Source: Dendrolimus kikuchii (taxonomy: Eukaryota > Arthropoda > Insecta > Lepidoptera > Lasiocampidae). From it: 64,000 nucleotides of DNA. The notes beneath the pieces are model-generated. The model ran no database searches and had not been told where the DNA came from. It saw only the letters and a list, made by a program, of their open reading frames with translations. Shown in pieces: positions 12,901-24,900 of the stretch; position 1 is the stretch's first letter; each line of letters opens with the position of its first letter. A program made the position numbers and the translations under genes. The DNA is taken from assembly GCA_019925095.2 (NCBI GenBank), contig CM034412.1, positions 3,348,001 to 3,412,000 on the forward strand, written 5' to 3'.

Positions 12901-15900
12901 AAGTGCCGCCCGGGGTGGGCCACCCCCATTACGCTACCCCAGTGCCGCGGTCGTTATGGTCGTGGCGAAAACGTCACTAATGACGTCATAATTTTTGATC
13001 ACGCAACGCTCACAACGAGCCATGTCAAGAGGTGGGTCGAATAACCGTTCCACTAAAGTTTATTATTGTAACGCCCGCAAACAAGTGGAACGGGGAAAAT
13101 CGCAGTCGTTGTGATCTACTAATGGAACGCGCTGATAGTAGGTAAAGGTCAGTATATAACGCCGTGCAGCGCCCCGGCGTAGTGAGCGAACTGCGCCGCC
13201 GACAGCGCGCATCGTTCGCTGCTAATTTTTATTTTATTTAAGTTTATGACTTGGCAGCTAGGCCTTTAAGCCAGATCTTAGTTTACAATATAGTTTCTTC
13301 ATTTTCCTAAGCCTATGTGTAGCACAGCTGAATTGTAGGTAATCAACTAGTGCCATTCAACGGAGTTCTTGTGACAACTCAAAAGGCCACATTTGACTAT
13401 ACAGTTCACATTTCTCACAAAAACACATAATTACTACTCAAAAACTAACAATATCCTACAACTATTGTTTATTCGTGCTGTCGGCTTTGCTGTTCATCCT
13501 ATACCTGGACGATTGTCTCCAGAGAATAAGATTGATGAATGTTGGGGTGCGGATGAGTGGTCTAGTTGTAAGCACCTTGCTTTATGCGGATGATGCCGTG
13601 CTTTTAGCCGAATCGCCATCAGAACTGCAAACACTAGTCACAAGGATGAAAGATGACTGTCAGGCGAGAGGCTTACATTTGAATGCGAAGAAAACAAAGG
13701 TTATGGTGTTTGAAAGAGAAGAAACCAGAACGAATGCAAGAATAATGGTCGATGATGTTATGCTGGAGCAAGTGAGCGAGTTTTTGCAAGCGAGAGTTGG
13801 GTATGGAAGAGAGAGCATGAAAGTAGAGTAAACGCGGTCGAGATGCGAGCACTGCGCAAAATCTGCGGAGTGACGCTCGCGGATCGCGTTCATAATACCG
13901 AAGTAAGAAAGAGAGTTGGTCTGAAAGAGAGTGTCGGGGTGAAGATAAGGAAAGGAATGCTCCGGTGGTTCGGGCATGTGGAAAGAATGCATGATGAAAG
14001 AATGACTAAACAAATATACAATGCAAAAGTGGATGGATGCAGAAGTCGTGGAAGGCCACGACACACCTTCCATGATCAAATTGATCGTGTACTAGCAGAA
14101 GGTGATGTCAGGAGCCTTAATAACAGACGAGCGTGCATGACAAGAGTTATGAATGTGAAAGAAGCAAGTGAGGTGTGTAAGAATAAGCCTAAATGGCGCT
14201 CTGTTGTTCGTGCCTACCCCGCAAGGGAACTGGCGTGAAGCTATGTATGTATGTATGTATTGTTTATTTTAGAGTTATTTTACACATTTTTAGAAAATAA
14301 AAATGCACAGCACAACGTCTCCTTTCAATTCCCGCTAAAAACTCTTGTTTGCTGCTAATCGGCCGAAACGCCGCAGACTGCGTACATTACGCGCTGTATA
14401 GACACTCCATTTAAAAATTGCAAGGAGGCAAACTGGAAGCAAACAGTTAACCGCTCACTGTTTGTGGAACAGTTTAACAAATATCTGAACTACTTGAGTG
14501 CCATTATGTAAGGATTATCGTAATGTAAAGTATGTTATGTCGTGACTATACCGTGTTATTACGATTGCGTGTCTTTTTGTGTGTCCAATTTTCGTAATAC
14601 AAAGTTTAGGTGAAGGTTTTTATATACTTAGATGTATTATAGTCCGTGTTTTACTACAATATTGAAGATATACCCACAGCCAGGTGGTAGGGGATTTACC
14701 CGTCTGGATGGCTACCATCTCTGGTCTAGAGCATTAGTATCTAGAGACTATGCGGTCCTGCCTTAAGGCCGCATACTCTCTAGACACTAATGCTGAAACA
14801 CAAGGTTGTTTTTTTTTTATTGCAGGAGATCAGCAGACAGGCAGATGGCCCACTTGATGGAAAGCGGTTACCATCGCCTATGGACATTTGCAACACCAAA
14901 GTTGTTACAAATGCGCTGCTGCTCTCTTAAGGGAGATTGGAACCTGGTCACTAATGCCGGAACACAACACAAGGTTGTTATGGCGGCATACTCTAGACCA
15001 GGGGTGGTCGCCATCCAGTCGAGCAAATGCCCTACCACCTGGCTGTGGGTTATTATCAACCTTGTGTTTCAGCAGGTGGGGTTCTGTCTTTAGAGAGCAG
15101 CATATTGCACCTTTGGTGTGATTAAAGTCCATAGACGATGGTAACCGCTTTCCATCAGGTCGGCCGTCTGCCTTTCTGCTGAACTCATCTAATAAAAAAA
15201 AATATTTCAATGATAAAACTGCATTTGCATAGCAACTCGATCCAGCCTTTTATATTATCTTCTGTGTAACGTATTATTTTGTCTAATATGTTAGGGATTT
15301 TTTTTATTGCAGGAGTTCAGTAGACAGGCAGACGGCCCATTTGATGGAAAGCGGTTACCATTTCCTATGGACATTTGCAACACCAAAGGTGCTACAAATG
15401 CGCTGCTGCTCTCTTAAAGTAGACTGGAACCTGGTCACTAATGCCGGAACACGACACAAGGTTGTTATGGCGGCATACTCTAGACCAGGGGTGGTCGCCA
15501 TCCAGTCGAGCAAATACCCTACCACCTGGCACCTGGATTTATGGCAGTATTTGTTGCATTATGAATTTTTAACTGCGTCTTTATTGCGACTCAGTTTATT
15601 CTCCTATCGTGCACCGTTTGCTACAAGAACTCCATTAATTCCTCGAATATTAATGGTGTAACATATCAAATCAAAAATCATTTATTGAATAAAACATAAT
15701 TCACAATTTTTGACACTCATTGGTCCCCAAACTAGGTCGACCTGTATCTCGGGGACCTCCTTCCAAATTGGTACAATTCTGATTGTGAAATTATCAATTA
15801 CAGTTACATTCATTTAAAAGAAAAATAAAGAAATATGTATGATTGCGCGCGCGCGCGTGCGTGTGTGTGTGTGTGATGCATGTTACGTGTTACTTGTGAT

Positions 15901-18900
15901 ATTGTGAATTTTATATATAAAAAGATAACAATGTCAATGACGGTTTTGACGGCCTCTGTGGTTGAGCGGGCTAAGCCTTTGCCGGCCTACCTCACTTCAA
16001 CGCAGAGGCTCCGGGTTCGATTCCTGGTATAGTAAATTTCGGAAACGTATTTTCTCCGTTATTTACTATGGTCTGGGTGTCTGGGATCGGCCCCAGAGTA
16101 GTCCGTTGTATATTACCCATAACACAAGCGTAACTTGCTTAATTTGGGGATATATAATGTGTGTGTTTGTCTGCCAATTATTATTATTATTATTAAATAA
16201 ATAATATTAATGTATATAATTGTGTTATATATTTATTTTTAAAAATTGTTCTGTTCCATCATAATCAAGAGTTAAAAGCCAATTATTTAATTTTAACTTA
16301 CACTCTTGGTATGGTAACATACTTTTGTACTTATTGACATGTGCGCCACGTTGAAAAACGGCGGCGGCGGCGCAGCGCCGCCGGCGTGACAATTTCAGGC
16401 TTGTTTAAGTTACTGTGGTTCAATTTACTTCGAAATAGGTCACAAAAACTCGGGCACTTAAAAATGTGAGCTGCAAACCGTGAATAAATAAGCAGGCAGA
16501 ATACAAAGTTGCGAACACTACTTCTGTTCTTTGCAAACTCTTTCTCTCTCTTTCATTTGTTCTATGTCATGCTAACAATTTAACGAACGGTTCAGAGACC
16601 TCGGTCATTTTTAAACACTTAAATTCCTACAATATTTTCTTAAGTTTTCGCGACATGTATTCGTAAAAAAACTACGTTTTAACGGGTTTTAAGCGCGGTA
16701 ATTTATTTGATTTTTGTTATTCTGACGTTTCGACGTCTATTTTACTTCCACCCATTTTAATATTATATAAAATTATTAGAGCTAGGCATGTTTGCTGAAG
16801 AGTTTCTTGCGCCGCTTCTTTTCTTCAAGCCATAACGTGTTGCGAAGCGGTGGTAAATTAGATTAGGCTCCCATAGAGCAAATAACCATAAACAAAATTA
16901 AAACTAATAATAATAACCGGCAGACAAACACACATATTGTATATCCCTAAATTAAGCAAGTTACGCTTGTGTTATGGGTAATATACAACGGACTACTCTG
17001 GGGCGGATCCCAGACTCCCAGACCATAGTAAATAACGGAGAAAATACGTTTCCGAAATTTACTATAACAGGAATCGAACCCGTAGCCTCTGCGTTGCAGT
17101 GAGGTACACCGGCAAAGGCTTAGCCCGCTCAACCACAGAAGCCGTCTAAATAATTAAAATGAACAAATTGGCGGTAGGCTACATAAAACTTTAACAATAC
17201 TCATTGACACTTGACATCTTTGTCTTCAGTGATCACGGCCACTGAAAAGTGGCCGAAACGTCGTAATAACAAAAGTCAAATAAATTCCTTACAATTTTAA
17301 AAATAGCATGAAAATTGTTCACAATTTAACCAATGTCTTACTATATAGCACGCCGCGCGCAAGGGGCGGCGGCGGCGGCGTCGCGCCGGTGCCGCGCACT
17401 GTCTTCTACTTCTATAAAATAAGAGCCAGACGTCGTGTTGCTGGGGAGTTTCTTGTTGCTTCATCTCCTTAACCAGATTTATCACTTAACACAATAAAAA
17501 AATCAAATATCATTGTTTATAATAGATAATAACAGTTTTTACAACAAGTCTTTTATCGTCCAGGCCATTCAACTCTGGAATGCAGTACCACTAAACATCA
17601 AGCAGACACGATCGTTACCTTCTTTTAACAGATTAGTTAAAGATTACTACCTCAATATTTATTTATGTATATATATTATCATATTTTATTATGAATTATG
17701 AATATATATTATTATGAATAAACTAAATTATTGTACAAGTGCTGGTTTAGCAACTACCGACTTTTGTTGTCCTTCTATACTCCATCCAAAGGTTGTCTGG
17801 AAGAAATCGCCATGGGCGATAAGACCGCCGATTGTACTTGTATATTAATGTTCTTGATTTTATGTTGCATTTTTCGTATCCTGGCCGCGCCGTTCATGCC
17901 GGTGCTGTTCGCCGATTTCTGGCTTGCGGACCAGTGGAACTCTTTTGCCGCTGCGTTCTTGGACTTCTACTACCTCATTGCCTTCTATATCGCTGGTGGA
18001 GACTGGTTCGAGGCTAACTGTGAGTAAAGATTTTTTATAGCTGATACTTCAGTTGGTCTAGTAGTTAGGCTGCCGGTTAGGCAGGTCGGCCTCACCGGCC
18101 TGCACACCCAGCTCTTCACAGGACATGGGGGATTCTCTGAGTACCTGAGCCGCTTCGGGTGCAAGGAGAGTCCCTCATGCACCTGCGATGACGAGGAAAA
18201 TGAAGATGTTCCGCATCTGATCTTCCGGTGTCCTAGATATTCCCGGGAGAGGTATGAGCTAGAATCGAAATTAGGTATAACCGTAAAATACGGTAATATG
18301 GATGATTTGATGACAGGATGATTTGATGACAAAAAGAAACGTAGACGACTTTATAGAATTTTGCATTAAAATTGTCAAGAGAGTAGTAAATAATAACAAA
18401 ACAGATGGATAACATTGCATTATTACGTATATTTTTGAATATATAGAATAAATGCAAATAAATAGATAATAGATAAAAAACAATTAGGTATATAAGTCTA
18501 GAAATAAGCATAATAGTAAACAATAAGTAAGAAAGAAAACAAATAGTAAATAAGACATCGTAGTATAAAGTTAGAAAATATATATAGATAAAGTAGTAAA
18601 AAATTATAAGTAAGGCTGTATAAAACACCATCGTGAAGACACAAACATGTATATAAGAAAACTGTAAAGGTATAATAGTACATTATGGTACTAGTGTGTA
18701 ACATTGGTGATTACCGCCGAGGCGCCATTGAGACTCGAGCCGTAGGCGAGGGTCTTAAGAGAGCCGAGGACGGTAATCATCAATACACACGTGTATCATA
18801 CGACGTTTTTCAACACACTTGTGAATAAAATAACAACAAAAACTCATTTTATTTAGTAGATAAAAAAAGTTATATATGAGTGAAAGTTTTATTTATTAAA

Positions 18901-21900
18901 CACGTACGAGTTAAAATTATCTATTTTAATAAGAAGTTGCATGAAATGAGCGAGCAATAGGAACATTAATTTATTTGTTCTATAGAACACGATCTTTTTT
19001 TTTTTAATAATAACTTTTTTAAGAACAGAGCAACTCAACCAATAAATATAAAATAAAAAAAATCTATAACTCACTAGTGAGTTATAATGTTTTTTACTCA
19101 CACTTTGATAATGGGTGTCATTCTGTGCCTAATTGCGGTGACCATAGAGCCACTTTATGAGCAAGTGTGTAGAAAAATGTATTTTTTTAAAATTATTATA
19201 TATATCTCTACGGACTCGAGTTCCGTACCCTTTTTTATTACTTAATTTCTATGAAAAATTTGAGACTCCGTACACGCTTATTGTTGATTTTTGTTAGTGT
19301 ATGTGACATTATATGTAGTAATTTTTCTGTTTTGGTGTACCTTAAGAATAACTTATTATATTAATTTATTCTAATTTTAATACTAAACTTATACTAATGT
19401 AGAGTGTATCTGTTACATGCTGGTGTTGTGAGGAAGTGCATGTTCAGTGTTGGCCTTATATCTATACTTATATATAGTCGTATCTAGTGCCACGTGTGTT
19501 GTTTTTTCTTTTCTGTGCCTGGGTTATTCATTTTTAGGCTCTTTGTGTGTCTTGGTTTGTTTGCGGAGTGTGCGTGTAATGCATGGTATAAAATGTTAAA
19601 ATACCTAAAATATAAAAATAAGTACGAAAACATAGAAATAGCTCAGAAATGTTTAGTAAGTAAGGACTCTTGTAAAATTTGGAAATAAAGAGGAAATAAA
19701 ATACAAAAGAAAAAAAAAAGTTCGGCTGCCGGGTCGACTGATAGAAAGTGCTTACCGTCGCCTATGGACATTTGCAACACCAACACCAGATGTGACTGAC
19801 GTGCTGCCAACCTTAGACTTGAACCTATATCACCTTGAACTAATGTCTTGCACGGACCGATTTTTAAACCTCATAAAGAGAAATTTTCTTAGTGTAGAGT
19901 GTAATTTGTAATTTTTCAGCGAGCTTCGAGTCGGCTCGTTGGTACATTATAAGCCGCGGTGTGGTCAACATTGTTCCCGCGTGGACGCGTTTCTGGCAAT
20001 GCCTGCGCCGATATCGGGATTCTAGGGAGGCGTTCCCGCATCTCGTCAACGCTGGGAAATATTCCACCACGTTCTTCGTGGTAATCTTTGCCACCCTGAG
20101 GACTTTATATAAAGGTATGAATTAAAGAAAAAATGTATTTATTATTGATTTTATTTATTTGCTTTTCAATAATGATAATCAAATCAAGTCGTGGTAGCGA
20201 AATTGCTAGCGCACGCGTCTCAGACTCAAACGGCGCGGGTTCGATCCTGGCCGGAACGCAGGCACCACTTAGGCAGTTTTCGGACCTAATGTGCATATTG
20301 TTACAATTACCACGTGCTAAGAACGGTGAAGGAAAACATCGTGATGCAACCTGCACATCGAGATAACCGATGTGTCAAACCTGCCAAGCCGCCTTCGACA
20401 AACCTGGTGGGTATACTGCCCGTTTTCCAATAGTGGGAAGCCGGAGCCCAGCACTGGGACGTTTATGGGCTGTTATTATAATAATAATAATATTAATTTT
20501 ATTTATTTGTTTTTCAATAACGTATAGACGTACTAGAGCGATGCTGGAATCATTGTCTTGTTTACAGCTTTTAAGGTCGGCTCGGTGGGTGTGATACCAC
20601 GCTCTCACAGAATATCGGCGTAAAATGGTTAGCCTTGAGCTAATCGGGTTACATGTGATGAGTGAGAGATCAGATGGCCCACTTATCAATCCTACCTCTT
20701 TTTAAGAGGTGGGAGTGAATCCATCATGAACACCCTACCGCTCGAGGACAGTAGTAGGTTAGTGTTGGACTCCCGATGGCATGCTCGGGACTACCAGTTG
20801 AACCACCTCTTTGGTCCACCGTCCTGACGGTGACGGCTCATAGAGCTCCCTCCCATATAGAGTGAAACGTTGATCCATCACCATGTATACAGATAAATAA
20901 AATTGAAGTGTCCGTTTGTAATGTCAAAATAATAAGCTTTTTTTAAAAAGATTTTTAAATACAAGCTTTTGATATCCTGGATATCACGTAGCAGCAGACT
21001 GCTAGCCAAGACAAGTAAAATGAGCCCGAACACTACGGGTCTATGTTGTTTAGAACAGGAGTTCCTATGGCCACCTTCCAACTCCATATTATTGAATTGT
21101 CACGCGATATACATATGCGTGCAAAATTTCGGCTCAATCGGAAACCGGGAAGTTGGTCAAATTTAACTTTCAAGATTCCACCCGAACTTACATACATACA
21201 TAGGTACATCCATTGCAAGTTAAATAAAAGCTTGTAAAAGCTTTTCTTTGACAGAGCACGACAGCAGAGCAGAACATGAGCAGCAGCGCATTTGTAGCAC
21301 TTTTGGTGTTGCAAATGTCCATAGGCGGTGGTAACCGCTTTCCATCAAGTGGGCCGTCTGCCTGTCTGCTGAACTCCTGCAATAAAAAAAACAGTATTAG
21401 TTAGAATTCGCCTTATTTCCGTCTCTAATATGACTTTGCAGACCGCTATTTGGACTCGTACGACAATCCGTTCCTGTATGCGTGGTTCGCGTGCCAAGTG
21501 GTCTCCTCCATCTACACCTACACGTGGGACGTGAAGATGGACTGGGGCCTCTTCAGCTGCGGCCCCAACCACGAGAACAAGTTCCTACGAGAGGAGATCG
21601 TATACAGCCCTGGGGTGAGAGTCTTACCACTCATCTATCTTATTTTTGCTTTTAGACCCTACTGAATTAACAAGGGGTGTTGGTGCCAACCCTGATGTAT
21701 GGCAGTGAAAGTTGGTTATGAAAGTAGAATAAACGCAATTGAAAAGAGAGCTTTGAGAAGTGTATGTGCGGTTAGCTTGAATAATAAGGGAACGTTCTGG
21801 GGATTGAAAGAAGATGTAATAACAAGAAGAGTTGGAAAAGGAATGTTAAGGTGGTTTGGACATGTAGAGAGAATAGATGAAAATAGAATCACAAAACAAG

Positions 21901-24900
21901 TGTATGACAGTATTGTGAATGGTAGGGTTGTTGTCGGTAGACCGAGACAAGACAAGTGTTAAAGAGGGTTTTTTTTTAATGGAAGTATAGGTTTGCGTTT
22001 GACGACTGTCTCACCTGATGTTGAGTGATGACGCAGTCTAAGATGGAGCACGCTTACTCTAGAAGATACCTATTCACTCGTGTCCTGAAGACTTCGAGAT
22101 TGTATTTGTCAGGAAAAATAGACTCTGGCAAATGATTCTACTCATCGGCAGTGGGCACCAGAAAAGATGAAGCGGAATGCTTGGTTCTGACTGGTGGTGT
22201 CCGGTGAGTTTGGTTGTCTGATGGTAAAATGGGGTTGAAGGAATCAGCTCGTGCAATTCTAAGGAACACTCCTAGAAATGTATCCGATGGAAGACAGTCA
22301 GCCCCGCGACCTTGCGTCTATGCTCTAGACTCTGAAGTCAAGCGTAAAAAAGACGATCATTGCCGGCCAGCTTCCTGGCTCTTTTCTCAATTGATTCCAA
22401 CGCCTCCAGCTGGTATTTGGCTGAGCCGTCCCAAAGATGAGAACAGTACTCCATGCAGGACCGAACTTGTGCTTAGTAAAAGTTCAACAGTTGTTGCGAC
22501 GTGAAGTACTGTCTCACCTTTGCGAGTACATTTCATCCGTGCAGAAACGGAGAAAGAATACAATTTCCTGCGGCCTGGCGGCCTGTCGTAAGAGGCGACG
22601 AAACAACCCACAGCCAGGTGGTAGAGTATTTGCTCGACTGGATGGCGACCACCCCTGGTCTAGAGAATGCCGCCATAACAACCTTGTGTTGTGTTCCGGC
22701 ATTAGTGACCAGGTTCCAGTCTCCTTTAAGAGAGCAGCAGCGCATTTGTAGCACCTTTGGTGTTGCAAATGTCCATAGGCGATGGTAACCGCTTTCCATC
22801 AAGTGGGCCATTTGCCAGTCTGCTGAACTCCTGCAATAAAAAAAAAATTAAAAAACACCCAGCTTTGAGGCCGCCATTTGTGCTAAAGACTCTATGTACG
22901 TGCCAAAATTGAGTGTTGGAGTCAAAGAGATGCCCAGAAGCATCTCAAGTAAACGTGCATGTATCAAGAGGTTAATGAAAATTGATGAAGTGAAAGTTGT
23001 CTGTCAAGATCATCACAAGTGGAGATGTATAGTCTCTGCGTACCCTCATTGGAAACAGGCGTGATGTTATGTATATATATATATATATATATATGAATCA
23101 AAAACTGAGTCTTAAAACAGAATAATAGTTTAAAAACACCTTTTGCAACAAAATTTATATTTAGGTCCAAATGTCGCTTACGACAAAATGGCGGTTAAGG
23201 CTCGATACAATGTGTGTGTTTGTCTGCCGACTATTTACTGTATTATTTATTTCAGTTTTACTACTTTGCCATAGTCGAAGATTTCATCCTACGCTTTATA
23301 TGGACCGTCTCCTTCGTGGTCACAGAGAACAACATACTGTCCTCAGAAACGATGGTGTCCATACTAGCTCCGATGGAAGTATTTAGGTGAATTTGGTTTT
23401 TCTATAATTTTTATGAACTATAATAGATTTTTCTTCAGTTTTCGTGAGGTTGACGTTTTTTAATTTTCCTGACATATGTTATTTATGGAAGCCTAGTCAT
23501 TTTATTGAAAATAATGTCTGTGACATACATAGGGATGGATGGATGGACGGACGCGACCATTATTATTTTCGGTATATTTGTCGCATTTGGAAATAAATAT
23601 TGTGTTTCTTTTTTTCCTTAGGCGGAACCCATGTGGAAATAAATGGTCCTTTAACCGTTTTAGTAAAAAAAAATATCGAAATGTGAGCTGAGACACATAG
23701 TAGAAGTGAAACTTCAACGGACAAGTGGCAAAACGAATCGCAACAAAACTTTAACTTGATATTTTACGGGTTAATGTACTTGTCCAATTTGATAACCTAC
23801 CCGTAAAACTTCAAGTTAAAATTTTGTTGCGATTCGTTTTGCCACTTGTCCGTTGAAGTTTCACTTCTACTATGTGTCCCAGCACACATTTCGATTTTTC
23901 GCAGGTTTACTGCAAATTATGATTTGGTGAGGTTAGGTACATTTTAATTAATGCATTTTTTATTTAAACATATTTTATTTTATCAAAAAATAAAATTAAA
24001 TTCGATCCGAAACCAAAAAAAAACATACATGGTCTACTCTAAACTTATACCGTCCCTCCACGCGGTCGTAACGCTTTTTCCATGACAGAAAAAATCCTAA
24101 TAAAAATTTTCACATCGAAAAATCCCGCGGGATTCTCAAAATAAAAGTATCACACTACATAAAATTTGCTATCGATCAGTGAAAAAATCGCATTGGAATT
24201 CGATTTGTTTTTAATCTTGCCTCTTAAAATCATTCCCATTTCCGGGTTTAAAAGTAGCACAGATTGTAAGTCTAAGAAGTTGTTTTCGATCAGGTAAAAC
24301 CGCAACGAAATCGACCCTGTAGTTATTACGTGAACCCCGAACAAACAGACAAAAAAACCAAAAAAAAATGTATCATGTCAATGTACAGACATGGCATTTT
24401 TCGAATTTTATAATATTATATTAGATATACTTTTCAAGTGTTAACTTTTTTTGCAGACGTTTTATTTGGAACTTTTTCCGTTTGGAGAACGAGCATCTGA
24501 ACAATTGCGGCAAATTCAGAGCCGTACGGGACATATCCGTTGCGCCCCTGGACTCGTCCGACCAGGCCGACATCATCAGGATGATGGACCACCCCGATGG
24601 AGTCATCAACAGGTATCGATGAATGCCCTTTATTGTATATATAAGTTCCCATGGGAGGTCTTATTGCGTCACTACTCACTAATGACGTCATCGTTGTCGA
24701 CCACACAACGCCCACAACGACCCTCGTCAGTCGAAAACAGTCGAAATTTAGTTAAAACTCTAAGACGGAACCACCACAAATTTCTGGTCAAATGCAGATA
24801 ATTGAAACGAACGTTGAACTAATGCTTTCTCCCTCTGACTACATACAACTTGTATTAGAGTAAAAGAGACGATATAATTATCTTGGTTTTGGCGCGGCAA

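Larger units (their letters stand above)
21675..23095 (+). pseudogene. RTE-like reverse transcriptase C-terminus, interrupted
   Basis: 21675-21960 encodes [36 protein letters not shown] and GRPRQD; 22870-23095 continues [28 protein letters not shown] and stop, with a TATATA tail. 21970-22520 (CR1/Jockey type, minus) and the repeat at 22540 are inserted between. Confidence 0.65.

Noticed and set aside
15950..16195. Functional tRNA gene
   Set aside because: A and B boxes are present, but the same ~240-bp unit recurs at 16918, 28792, 41467 and 61868 with a common non-tRNA body, so these are SINEs.
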